Shown here: piece after piece, positions 55,622-63,587 of the stretch
How the letters are laid out: the number at the start of each line of letters is the position of its first letter
How positions within the stretch are numbered: position 1 is the stretch's first letter
NCBI GenBank assembly: GCA_003220535.1
Contig: QHSU01000088.1
Location: 1-64,000, forward strand
From: Candidatus Rokuibacteriota bacterium
Lineage (GTDB): Bacteria > Methylomirabilota > Methylomirabilia > Rokubacteriales > CSP1-6
Reading direction: 5' to 3'
Length of the DNA: 64,000 nt
Notes under the pieces: model-generated
The model's database searches: none
Seen by the model: the letters and a program-made list of their open reading frames with translations, nothing else
Told to the model about the DNA's origin: nothing
Position numbers and translations under genes: made by a program

Positions 55622-56608
55622 ATGCGGTTGATCGGGGTCGTCATTCTCACTTTCAGTTTCACTCTTGCGCCGCTCGCGGCCGACGCACAGGAGCATAAGG
55701 CGGGGAAGGTCGCACGGATTGGCGTTCTGTGCGGGACCCGATGCGAGGGCGGGGCGTATGACACGTTCCGCGCGGGGTTGCGCGACCTGGGCTGGGTCGA
55801 GGGGAGGAATCTCGTCATCGAGTCCCGGGGGGCGGGCGGCCAGCTCGACCGACTGCCAGAACTCGCTCGGGAGTTGGTTGCGCTCAATCCTAATCTGATC
55901 GTCGCATCGGGGCCGCAACCCAGCCGGGCAGCGAAGGACGCTACGTCGGTCCTGCCCGTCGTCTTCGTGGCTGTGGCCGATCCCGTTCGCGTCGGGCTCG
56001 TCCAGAGCCTCGCTCGGCCCGGTGGGAACGTGACGGGGGTCGCGACCTTGGTGCCGGGCGGCTTCATGGCCAAGCAGCTCGAGCTGCTCAAGGAGGCGGT
56101 ACCTCGGGCATCACGCGTTGCGACGCTCGGAAATCCTAAGAACGACGTCTATCGCGTCACGTTCCCAGTTGAAATACCGCCGACCGCGCGGGCGCTCGGA
56201 CTTCAGATCCAGATTCTCGAAGTGTCTGAGCCCGGGCAGCTCGAAGGCGCCATCGAGGCCGCCGTCCGGGAGCGGGCCGACGCCCTCCACGTGCTCGGGG
56301 ATCCCATTTTCCACAGCCCTCCCCACAGGTTGCCCGAGCTTGCGGCCAAGGCCCGGCTGCCCGCGATCTATATCATCGCCGATTTGGTCCGAGCGGGCGG
56401 GCTCATGTCCTACGGTCCGGACTTCACCGAGCTGTTCCGTCGCTTGGCGAGCTATGTGGATCGGATACTGAGAGGAGCAAAGCCCGCCGATCTTCCCGTC
56501 GAGCAGCCCACCAAGTTCGAGCTGGTCATCAACCTGAAGACCGCGAAAGCTCTCGGGCTCACGATCCCGCCGTCGGTCCTAGGCCGGGCGGATCAGGTGA
56601 TTGAATAG
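55622..56608 (+). CDS. ABC transporter substrate-binding protein (ABC_sub_bind family)
   Basis: 328 aa from the ATG that gives a normal signal peptide (MRLIGVVILTFSFTLAPLAA ending DAQ). Typical blocks: ARIGVLCGTRCEGGAYDTFR, RPGGNVTGVATLVPGG, VDRILRGAKPADLPVEQPTK, TAKALGLTIPPSVLGRADQ. Complete. Followed by a GYD gene and a small-family remnant. Confidence 0.9.
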   Translation: MRLIGVVILTFSFTLAPLAADAQEHKAGKVARIGVLCGTRCEGGAYDTFRAGLRDLGWVEGRNLVIESRGAGGQLDRLPELARELVALNPNLIVASGPQPSRAAKDATSVLPVVFVAVADPVRVGLVQSLARPGGNVTGVATLVPGGFMAKQLELLKEAVPRASRVATLGNPKNDVYRVTFPVEIPPTARALGLQIQILEVSEPGQLEGAIEAAVRERADALHVLGDPIFHSPPHRLPELAAKARLPAIYIIADLVRAGGLMSYGPDFTELFRRLASYVDRILRGAKPADLPVEQPTKFELVINLKTAKALGLTIPPSVLGRADQVIE

Positions 56609-56676
56609 CGCTGGCTGCGAGCAGTAAACTCGGTGGGCCGGTTTGGGGGCCGGGCTCCACGCGGGAGGAGTTCATC

Positions 56677-56970
56677 ATGCCGACGTACATCAGCCTGATC
56701 CGCTTCACTCAGAAAGGCGTCGAGACGATCAGGGAGGGGCCGAAACGCTTAGACATGGCGAAGCAGGCGTTTCGCGATGCTGGCGCCGAGTTGAAAGCGT
56801 TCTATCTCGTCACAGGGCAGTACGACGCGGTTGCGGTCTCGGAGGCGCCGAACGACGAGACGGTCGCCAAGCTGTCTTTGAGAACGGCGGCGATGGGCAA
56901 TGTGAGAACCGAGACACTACGTGCCTTCAACGAGGACGAGTATCGAAAGATCGTCGCTTCGATCGGCTAA
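56677..56970 (+). CDS. GYD-domain protein
   Basis: 97 aa; GGAGG upstream of the ATG. GYD fold: YISLIRFTQKGVETIREGPK, then FYLVTGQYDAVAVSEAPNDE (the GYD/GQYD motif), KLSLRTAAMGNVRTETLRAF. Small ferredoxin-like protein of unknown function. Confidence 0.85.
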   Translation: MPTYISLIRFTQKGVETIREGPKRLDMAKQAFRDAGAELKAFYLVTGQYDAVAVSEAPNDETVAKLSLRTAAMGNVRTETLRAFNEDEYRKIVASIG

Positions 56971-57044
56971 GCTGGAGGCAGCCCCCAAGCTGGCGTCTCA
57001 TCGAAACCGGGTAGAAATACTCGCCGCAATGCTCGACCCACGCG

Positions 57045-57240
57045 GCTCGATTCGCGGTCCGGCATCGGGCGGATCACCACGGGCATGGCGCGTGAGGGCT
57101 ACGACCTCCAGCTCACCCGCTACGACGAGAAGGGCTGGCGAGCCACCTTCTACACGAGCGGCATGGAGCACTCCCCAACGAGCGCAACGGGCAGCGCGTG
57201 TGAACGGACGCCGTGGCACGCGGCTCGGGGGCTTATCCAC
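57045..57240 (+). pseudogene. Small-protein-family remnant (N-terminus missing)
   Basis: Reads RLDSRSGIGRITTGMAREGY, DLQLTRYDEKGWRATFYTSG, MEHSPTSATGSACERTPW, then diverges. It matches the copies at 60778 and 16721 but has lost the first ~25 residues and the natural tail. Confidence 0.7.
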
Positions 57241-57291
57241 ATATCCACGCTAAGTCACAAAACTCAATTCCTCCACTGCGACAGACGATAA

Positions 57292-57723
57292 GGACACGCA
57301 GTCTACTAGAAGCCGCGCCGTCAGCAGTGTTCACCACGGTGGCACATCAGCGGTGTAGGTGCGACGCGGTGAAAAGCGATTTAGACGAACGGAACCCGCT
57401 AAAGATGCGGGTCAAACGAGGCTTGACTCGGCCCGGCATGGCGCGCTCTTATCGCGCCCTATGCTTCGAGGTTCGGGCCTCCCCGTCGCGTTAGACGGAT
57501 CACTCTTTCCGGCGTCTTTCGGTGGATGGCTGCGTGATCGTGCGGCCTGGACGACCGCGCCCTCTAGACTCTCCGCACCTGGCTCGACTCCTGCTCCGGG
57601 ATCCGGCGGGTGGCGGTCGGCACGGCCCGACGGGCTTCGTGAGGCGTCACGAGGAAAGCGAACATGGTCCATATTGGGAATCCCGGCTCATAGCTCCAGA
57701 GCATCCAACGAGAGGGATGATCT
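57292..57723. other. Non-coding region with one gene scar
   Basis: No intact gene. It contains the small-family fragment at 57550-57640 and, at its end, the ribosome-binding site of the PEP-CTERM gene. Confidence 0.4.
57550..57640 (+). pseudogene. Small-protein-family fragment with stop codon
   Basis: Reads DDRAL-stop-TLRTWLDSCSGIRRVAVGTARR, matching the family's N-terminal third (YDRSLHALRTWLDS...RRVAVGMARR). Confidence 0.6.
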
Positions 57724-58428
57724 GTGAAACACTTCTGGCCCGCTCTCCCGAAGTGTGTGATCAGGCGTTGCTCCCTCGTGCCCCTTGTTCTCCTTGGTGT
57801 GGTGGCCCCGTGCCACGCGGTTCCGCTCCTCGATCAGTCGTTCACGACACCCTCGAATCTCGGAGGCGTCATCAATGAATGTTGTGCGTTCATTGCCCAG
57901 ACCTATACCGGAGGGCTGAGCGGCACGCTTGCTGGAGTCAACATCGATGTGCAATCGTCCAGTCGCTTTCCCTTACATGTGGCCGTGCGTAGGGTGACGG
58001 GTGGGGTGCCAAACTCGCTGCTCTTGGGCGAGACGACCTTATCGTCGAGTAGTGCCCCTCTCTCGCTGCTCATCACCTTTCCCGAGGAGATCGAGCAAGT
58101 CGCCGGCGCACAATACGCGATTGCGGCGAACTATGTCGGTGCGCCGCCGCCAGGCCCCGGGCAATCCCAAGGCGTATGGATCGGGGCGATCGGCAACTTC
58201 TATTCCGGTGGGGAGTCGTTTGCGAGCCTCGACGGAACGTCCTGGTTTCAGCTCGGCCCCGCTGATCTGCATTTCCAGACCTTCGTTGAGGTAGTCCCAG
58301 AGCCGACCACGCTGTTCGTCTTCGCCACGGCGGCAGGACTCGGGCTCGCCCTCTGGAGACGGCGGAGGCGGAAGGAGCCCGGCAGGCACGCTCATTTCGC
58401 GGATTCTTCCGCGCCCAAATCGCCGTAA
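57724..58428 (+). CDS. PEP-CTERM sorting-signal protein
   Basis: 234 aa from a GTG. Signal peptide (~18-35), beta-rich secreted domain with DQSFTTPSNLGGVINECCAF and QTYTGG, and a C-terminal VPEPTTLFVFATAAGLGLAL followed by WRRRRRK: the PEP-CTERM signal (VPEP, TM segment, Arg cluster) processed by exosortase. The tail beyond the Arg cluster (~20 aa) is unusual and may be an added segment. No exosortase in the window. Confidence 0.85.
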   Translation: MKHFWPALPKCVIRRCSLVPLVLLGVVAPCHAVPLLDQSFTTPSNLGGVINECCAFIAQTYTGGLSGTLAGVNIDVQSSSRFPLHVAVRRVTGGVPNSLLLGETTLSSSSAPLSLLITFPEEIEQVAGAQYAIAANYVGAPPPGPGQSQGVWIGAIGNFYSGGESFASLDGTSWFQLGPADLHFQTFVEVVPEPTTLFVFATAAGLGLALWRRRRRKEPGRHAHFADSSAPKSP

Positions 58429-58565
58429 GGTGATCTTGAATAGTTGTGGCTCCACGCTCGTGAACCAGATCGAGATGTTTCCCTCGGCCACCTCGATCTC
58501 GTCGTTGACCGGTAATCTAAGTTCATCTTGGTTGATCAAAGGGAAAACCGAGAGCCAGGCTCGGC

Positions 58566-58799
58566 GTGACGTTTGGGAAGCCAGAACTGGCCTTCGACGA
58601 CGATCCTCGGGCGTTGACCGGCACGCCCATCGAAGCCCGCATGGCACTCACCGACGACACGTTGGCGTTTACGGGCAAGAATCGGACGCTACGTCTGAAA
58701 CTCGGCGTCTACCGCCAGTTGGATGATCTTCCGGTGCTCGTGTTTCATGACGAGCAGGGCGGGACGAGAATAGATGTGACCGCCCGCACGGCACCCTGA
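58566..58799 (+). CDS. Hypothetical protein fragment
   Basis: 77 aa from a GTG. TFGKPELAFDDDPRALTGTP, VYRQLDDLPVLVFHDEQGG looks protein-like, without a known domain. It ends just before the next small frame and may be part of the same broken gene. Confidence 0.35.
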   Translation: MTFGKPELAFDDDPRALTGTPIEARMALTDDTLAFTGKNRTLRLKLGVYRQLDDLPVLVFHDEQGGTRIDVTARTAP

Positions 58800-58915
58800 C
58801 CGACGACGCAACCGAGCCCGCCTGGAATGGCTACCTGCTCACCGTGGCGTGCCCGTGCGGGGTGGTGTTTGGGCGGTGGGTGGCGCCCGAGGATGCTGAG
58901 GTGGACCTGGTCTAG
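58790..58915 (+). pseudogene. C-terminal gene fragment with CPCG motif
   Basis: In a different frame from the previous entry: GTLTDDATEPAWNGYLLTVA, CPCGVVFGRWVAPEDAEVDL, stop. Looks like the tail of a real gene joined by a frameshift. Confidence 0.4.
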
Positions 58916-58918
58916 CCC

Positions 58919-59215
58919 CAATCCGAAAATAATAACTCAGGCCGCGAGCGCATGCTGAATGCGGGCATAGAGGGCCTCGGTCGCCGGGTTCTGCGCGAGG
59001 CGGAGGACGTTGCGACCCCCGATGCGGGTCCGGGAGCGGTCGGCGCCCGGTGTGGGTGTTGGCCGCTAAACGCGGTAGGCGTTGGAGGAGTCGCGACGCC
59101 GGGGCGCGCCGCCGGCGGCGGTCTTGATTCGGCGCCCGCCGCGGCTTGAGAATGAAGGCCGGCCCGGGCGAGGGCTGGTCGGCGCGGACGACGCCGTCAT
59201 GCACAACGATCAGGC
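58919..59215. other. Decayed region, possible transposon remnant
   Basis: On the minus strand one frame reads RTRIGGRNVLRLAQNPATEA, LYARIQHALAA, stop, which looks like the end of a lost gene. No intact gene. Immediately upstream of leader copy 2. Confidence 0.35.
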
Positions 59216-59284
59216 GGTCCCGGTCCCGCAGACTGAGCCTACTAACAGCGGGAGACCGTTCACATGACATCAGTGATGAATCGG
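59216..59284 (+). repeat. 69-bp duplicated leader with hairpin, copy 2
   Basis: Three differences from copy 1. The hairpin spans 59222-59257, with one mismatch in the inner stem. Also leads directly into an ABC_sub_bind start. Confidence 0.75.
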
Positions 59285-60253
59285 CTCAGGTTCCTCTGCG
59301 TGTTCGCTCTTGGGGCGCTCACGATGCCGCTCGTCGGCGAGGCGCAGCAAGCGGGGAAGGTCTACCGAATCGGCGTGCTTTCGCCTGGCACTGCCCCGCC
59401 CGGACCATTGGAGGCCTTGAGACAAGGGCTGCACGAGCTCGGCTACGATGAGGGACGGAATATCGCGATCGAATGGCGATTCGCGGGCGCAACGAATGAG
59501 CGCCTCCGCGAACTCGCGGAAGAGCTAGTGCGCCTCAAGGTGGACGTGATCGTTGCGATCAACACTCAGGCTTCCCTCGCCGCCAAACGAGCCACGACGA
59601 CGACGCCCATAGTCATCGCGCGCGTGTCCGACCCTGTGCGAACTGGATTGGTCGCCAGCTTTGCTCGCCCAGGAGGAAACATCACCGGGTTGAGCAATTT
59701 TTCAGACGAACTGAGTGGCAAGAGACTGGAGCTGATTAAGGAAATCGTGCCTATGGTCTCGCGACTCGCAGTGCTATGGAACACGGGGAATCTGGGCATC
59801 GAGGTCTCGGTGCGAGAAATGGAACAGGCTAGCCCGCAATTCGGTGTCCAACTCCACACCCACGGGGTGAGCACCGTAGACGACTTCCCTGTGGCGTTCG
59901 CGCGGGTCACGCGGGAGCGCGCCAGCGCGCTGTTTGTATTCGACGATGTGCTGATAACGACGCACAAGAGACAAATCCTGGACTGGGCGGCAAAGGTCCG
60001 GCTGCCCGTGATGTCCCAGTACGCTGAACTCGCCGAGGCAGGTGGCCTCATGGCCTACGGCCCGAATATCCCGGATATCTACCGGCGCGCCGCTTACTTC
60101 GTGGACAAGATCCTCAAGGGCGCCAGGCCGGCCGACCTGCCAGTGGAGCAGCCCACGCAGTTCGAGCTGTTGATCAACCTCAAGACCGCGAAGGCGCTGA
60201 GTTTGACGATCCCGTAGGCGGTGCTGGGGCGGGCGGACCATGTGATCGAATAG
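59264..60253 (+). pseudogene. ABC_sub_bind protein with a late nonsense codon
   Basis: Signal MNRLRFLCVFALGALTMPLV, then the usual blocks (YRIGVLSPGTAPPGPLEALR, RPGGNITGLS, VDKILKGARPADLPVEQPTQ). At 60215-60217 a TAG follows TIP, where the family has Gln (CAG), and the frame then continues AVLGRADHVIE to the normal stop at 60251-60253. Only the last ~12 residues are lost, so the 317-aa product may still fold. Confidence 0.8.
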
Positions 60254-60295
60254 GGTAGGGTCTCAGTGACCCTCAGCGCTACCAGGGAGACTGAG

Positions 60296-60715
60296 ATGAC
60301 AATCGGCTCCGATCTCTTGCAACGACATATCCAGACACTCGTCCAGGACAACGCGCAATGGCAGACGCTGATCGCCGATGATCTCGTGTGGGAGTTGCCC
60401 TATGCGCCCGCGCTCGGCCATCCGGCGCGGCTATCAGGGCGCGAGGAGGTAGTACGTTTCGTCACCTGGTTCCTGGGCGCGGTGGAGAAGTTCCGCTTCT
60501 TCGACGAGAGAGTCTACGCATTCGCCGATCCCGAAGCGGCTGTCGCCGAAGTGAAGGCGGAGGCGCTCATCAAGCCCACCAGACGTGTCTACCGTCAGGA
60601 CTATGTGGTGTTCCTGCGTGCCGCGGGCGGCAAGATCGCCTTCCTACGTGAATACTTCGACCCCACACGTGCGGCGAAGGCGATGGACACGCCGATTCTT
60701 GGTCTCGAATCCTGA
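60296..60715 (+). CDS. NTF2-like / SnoaL-like protein
   Basis: 139 aa from an ATG 43 bp after the ABC_sub_bind end. Pattern TLVQDNAQWQTLIADDLVWE LPYAP, GREEVVRFVTWFLGAVEKFR and KIAFLREYFDP is the cone-shaped NTF2/SnoaL fold (ketosteroid-isomerase superfamily). Function unknown; small-molecule binding or isomerase activity possible. Confidence 0.8.
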   Translation: MTIGSDLLQRHIQTLVQDNAQWQTLIADDLVWELPYAPALGHPARLSGREEVVRFVTWFLGAVEKFRFFDERVYAFADPEAAVAEVKAEALIKPTRRVYRQDYVVFLRAAGGKIAFLREYFDPTRAAKAMDTPILGLES

Positions 60716-60777
60716 GGACAAGCGACGGACGTCCCGTTCCGTTTGACGGAGCGCCGTCAGCCTTGTAGCCTCGCCGC

Positions 60778-61347
60778 GTGCCCGATCAACGCGGCCAGCG
60801 CCTCCGGGCAGCGCTCGGGTTCGCCACTCTTCCCTTGCCCTCTTACGACCGCTCTCTCCATGCCCTCCGCGCCTGGTTGGATAGCTGGGCCAGCATCGGG
60901 CGGATCGCGGTCGGCATGGCGCGCCAAGGCTTCGACCTTCAACTCACGCGGTACGACGGGAAGGGCTGGCGCGCCACCTTCTACACGACCGGGATGGAAC
61001 ACTCGCCCACAAGTGCGACGGGCTCCGCGTGGGAACGCACGCCGTGGCGGGCGGTGCAGACCCACACGAGTGTGGGTCCGTCTCTTTTTAGAGACACACG
61101 AAAGGCACGCGAACCGTTCTCACCCGCCCACTACAGCTCGCCCCGAAGAGTTCTCGAGGCTGTGGCGCCAGTGAGCGTGAAGGGGAATGGTGCTGCCCTT
61201 TCGGAATTGAGGGGCCGGTCAGTATTTCCGGATAGCCCCGGCGACGAGCGCAGCGGTTCACAAATTGTCTGCTTCGGCGGTGTCAGTGCATTGAGAACAC
61301 TGCGCGGCCGGACACCATTTGTGGAAGCCACAGACCGCGCGTTCTGA
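60778..61347 (+). CDS. Recurrent small-protein-family member with replaced C-terminus
   Basis: Starts at a GTG. Residues 1-~94 are the best-preserved copy of the family: QRGQRLRAALGFATLPLPSY, DRSLHALRAWLDS, DLQLTRYDGKGWRATFYTTG, EHSPTSATGSAWERTPWRAV. After Gln94 the natural tail is replaced by sequence holding two hairpins and a random-looking extension to 61347. The family is soluble, about 105 aa, without a named domain. Copies follow ABC_sub_bind genes. Confidence 0.65.
   Translation: MPDQRGQRLRAALGFATLPLPSYDRSLHALRAWLDSWASIGRIAVGMARQGFDLQLTRYDGKGWRATFYTTGMEHSPTSATGSAWERTPWRAVQTHTSVGPSLFRDTRKAREPFSPAHYSSPRRVLEAVAPVSVKGNGAALSELRGRSVFPDSPGDERSGSQIVCFGGVSALRTLRGRTPFVEATDRAF
61060..61095 (+). 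terminator. Terminator-like double hairpin
   Basis: ACCCACAC-GA-GTGTGGGT (perfect 8-bp stem), then GTCTCT-TTTT-AGAGAC. It lies inside the aberrant 3' extension of the preceding gene, so it probably ended a different transcript originally. Confidence 0.5.
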
Positions 61348-61497
61348 CGGCTCAAAATTCTTGAGCCCGGCGTCGTTAGAGAGAGTGAAGGAGCCGCGCA
61401 GGACGAGGCGCTGGACCGGGAAATCCGGAAGCCCAGGCGGCCAGACACCCCGTCGCGCAGGGGCACAAAAGTTCGGGCCTGTGGTGTTCATTGAGTG

Positions 61498-61525
61498 AGC
61501 CCTGCTTCGAGGCGGGGCCTTTCTT
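61498..61525 (+). terminator. Rho-independent terminator
   Basis: GCCCTGC-TTCGAG-GCGGGGC stem-loop followed by CTTTCTT, just upstream of the excisionase-like remnant. Confidence 0.55.
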
Positions 61526-61554
61526 CGGCCCATCGAGCATTAAGGAGACATGAC

Positions 61555-61715
61555 GTGATTGTCGAGCGGATTGAGCCGGTAGCCTCGGAGCCTCAGGCGC
61601 AACAGCAGCGGTTGTACTCAGTACACGCGGCTGCCTGCATCCTCGGGCTGACCGAGACGGCCTTGCGGGCACAGATCTCAAGAGGGCGGCGCTCGTGGAT
61701 CTGCTGACGGGGTGA
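61555..61715 (+). pseudogene. Excisionase-like HTH protein, internally deleted
   Basis: GGAG before a GTG. Reads LYSVHAAACILGLTETALRA QISRG, the helix-turn-helix of MerR/Xis-like proteins. The frame then shifts: another frame ends RAALVDLLTG-stop at 61715, the expected C-terminus. About 20 codons between are missing. It directly precedes the integrase gene. Confidence 0.55.
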
Positions 61716-61765
61716 GGGGGCTCCAGAAAAGCACTGGACTTTGTGATAGTGAAGACCCGCTGAAT

Positions 61766-63025
61766 ATGCGAGAACTTGAGTTGATGGACCCGCACAATCC
61801 TAGTACAGAAGATCCGGAGTCTCCCATGAGTGAGCCCACGGCCACGCCTGTCACGCGCAAGCCCTTGCCCGGTCTCGGTTCCATCTTCCTGCGTGGGCGC
61901 ACATGGCACTGTGAGTTTTGGAGACATGACCAGCAGTACCGTGAGAGCACCCGGACCACGAACGAGAAGAAAGCCGTCGCCTTCCTCCGCAGCCGGGTGG
62001 ACGCGCTGGCGACGGATAGGTACGTTGGTCCCAAGGCCGAGAGAGTGACTGTCGCTGACGTGCTGAAGCTCGTGACCGCTGATTACGCGACGCGGGCGAA
62101 TCGCTCCAGTCGGACGCTCGGGTTTCGGGTGGCGGCCTTGACGGATGAGCTGGGCGACCTCCGGGCGGTGGCCGTGTCGTCTCAGACCGTGGAAGCCTAC
62201 AAGGCCAAGCGCCTGGCTGACGGCAAGGCCAAGGCGACCATCAATCGAGAGCTGGCCTGCCTACGCAGGGGCTTCAAATTGGCTGTCTCTGATAAGATCC
62301 TCGGTCCCAGCAGTGTTCCCGCGATCAAGATGTATGTCGAAAGCAACGTCCGACAGGGCATTCTAGCCTATGAGGATTACTTGGCCCTGCTGTCGCACCT
62401 CCCGAGCCCGGTAGACGATGCTGTGACCTTCGCCTATCTCAGCGGATGGCGCCGGGGCGAGATATTGGGGCTTACGTGGCGCGAGGTGGACCGGACCCGA
62501 GGGCTCATCACCCTGCCCGCTGAACGGTCCAAGAACCGAGAGCCGCGTGAGTTGCCGCTATCGCCCGCGTTGGCCCAACTGATCGAGAAGCGTTGGCAAG
62601 CGCGCTTGGTCGATAGCCCGAATGGTCCCAAGGTTTGTGATCTCCTGTTCCACCGAAGCGGCCAGCCTGTGCTGGACTTCCGGGGCGCTTGGCGGAAAGC
62701 ATGTAAGGCCATCGGCAAGCCGGACCTCTTGGTTCACGATCTGAGAAGGAGTGCCGTCACGAATCTGATTCGTGCTGGCGTTGGTGAACAGGTCGCCATG
62801 CGGATTAGTGGCCACCGCACTCCGTCTGTGTTCCGACGCTATCGAATCATTCAGACGGATGACGTGCTCGCGGCTCTTACGCACACCGAAAACACTTTGG
62901 CAGCCGACCCGCACAAACAGGCCATTTTCCCGCACAATAGTACTGGTCAGCTCCAGAAGATGGTGCGCGAGCCGATTCGCAAGATAGTGATACTGCGGAA
63001 GGATATGCGGCAAACGGAGGGCTAG
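61766..63025 (+). CDS. Tyrosine recombinase (phage-type integrase)
   Basis: About 419 aa from the ATG at 61766; ATGs at 61784 and 61828 are alternatives. Core-binding domain ~95-190; catalytic domain with Arg in LSGWRRGEILGLTW, Lys in ERSKNREPREL, His-x-x-Arg in LVHDLRRSAVTN, His in ISGHRTPSVFRRY with the nucleophile Tyr. The stop codon lies inside the tRNA-Ser gene. All catalytic residues are present, so it may be active. Integrates at or near tRNA-Ser, by position. Confidence 0.9.
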   Translation: MRELELMDPHNPSTEDPESPMSEPTATPVTRKPLPGLGSIFLRGRTWHCEFWRHDQQYRESTRTTNEKKAVAFLRSRVDALATDRYVGPKAERVTVADVLKLVTADYATRANRSSRTLGFRVAALTDELGDLRAVAVSSQTVEAYKAKRLADGKAKATINRELACLRRGFKLAVSDKILGPSSVPAIKMYVESNVRQGILAYEDYLALLSHLPSPVDDAVTFAYLSGWRRGEILGLTWREVDRTRGLITLPAERSKNREPRELPLSPALAQLIEKRWQARLVDSPNGPKVCDLLFHRSGQPVLDFRGAWRKACKAIGKPDLLVHDLRRSAVTNLIRAGVGEQVAMRISGHRTPSVFRRYRIIQTDDVLAALTHTENTLAADPHKQAIFPHNSTGQLQKMVREPIRKIVILRKDMRQTEG

Positions 63026-63104
63026 CCTCAACTGGTAAGGCAGTGGACTTGAAATCCACCGGGCCACATGGCCCTTGGGGGTTCGAATCCCTCGCCCTCC
63101 GCCA
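63016..63104 (+). tRNA. tRNA-Ser(UGA)
   Basis: 89 nt with encoded CCA. Acceptor GGAGGGC/GCCCTCC, anticodon stem GTGGA/TCCAC with loop CTTGAAA (anticodon TGA), class II variable arm GGGCC-ACAT-GGCCC, T-arm with GGTTCGAATCC. Its first 10 nt overlap the integrase 3' end. Confidence 0.95.
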
Positions 63105-63223
63105 CTTCTCAAGCACTCGCATAGCACCCCTTTCCGAGAGTGGCGAGCCCCGCGTAACTTGGCTGTTTCTTGGCCTCGTTTTGCGATCCGCGAGAGGGAC
63201 AAGAAGCTTGTGACGCATACGAG

Positions 63224-63260
63224 GTGATCGAATAGCGCGTGCTCGACCAACGCGGCCAGC
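63224..63260 (+). pseudogene. Scar: ABC_sub_bind stop joined to small-family start
   Basis: GTGATCGAATAG (final VIE-stop of ABC_sub_bind) is followed 3 bp later by GTGCTCGACCAACGCGG, the first codons of the small family (compare 17041 and 60778). Both gene bodies are missing. Confidence 0.5.
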
Positions 63261-63460
63261 TTCATGCGCGCAAGAGTGTTCGCCAGCGGGTTGCCTATGC
63301 GGTAGCTAGATGGACCGCGCCAACGGCTTGGGAGATCTCATGTTTAGTCACTCACGATCCGTGGCGAAGGCAAACGGGGTCGTCTCCTCGGCGCGCCGGG
63401 CGGGGCGAAGCGGAGCGCTGTGGAGCCATCTCCTTGGCCGCCTCCGCGCCTTTTGTGGCT

Positions 63461-63479
63461 ACTAAAAAACTGTTTTAGT
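63461..63479. promoter_or_regulatory. Palindrome upstream of the Rrf2 gene (1)
   Basis: ACTAAAA / TTTTAGT arms with 5-nt spacer. Operator or weak terminator. Confidence 0.45.
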
Positions 63480-63502
63480 TGGTGTATTTCTATGTCGGAG
63501 AT

Positions 63503-63521
63503 GGCGATAATAATAATCGCC
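63503..63521. promoter_or_regulatory. Palindrome upstream of the Rrf2 gene (2)
   Basis: GGCGAT / ATCGCC arms with 7-nt AT spacer, 67 bp before the start codon. Candidate autoregulatory site. Confidence 0.45.
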
Positions 63522-63587
63522 GACTATTTTGATCGGATATCGCTCGGGTGTAGCCTGGAAAGTGGTCGGTAGAGCGAAAGGACGGAG

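Larger units (their letters stand above)
63105..63587. other. Intergenic region with gene scar and palindromes
   Basis: No intact gene in 483 bp. It holds the ABC_sub_bind/small-family junction scar (63224-63260) and the two inverted repeats upstream of the Rrf2 gene. Confidence 0.5.

Noticed and set aside
57359..57878. Overlapping open frames of 118-122 codons
   Set aside because: Arg/Pro/Ser-rich, no ribosome-binding site, and they cross the PEP-CTERM gene start and a family scar.
58039..58647. 202-codon minus-strand frame
   Set aside because: Antisense to the PEP-CTERM gene, whose signal peptide and sorting signal are clear.
61131..61533. Short minus-strand frames between the small-family gene and the excisionase remnant
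   Set aside because: No ribosome-binding site, no domain, conflicting frames; probably non-coding.
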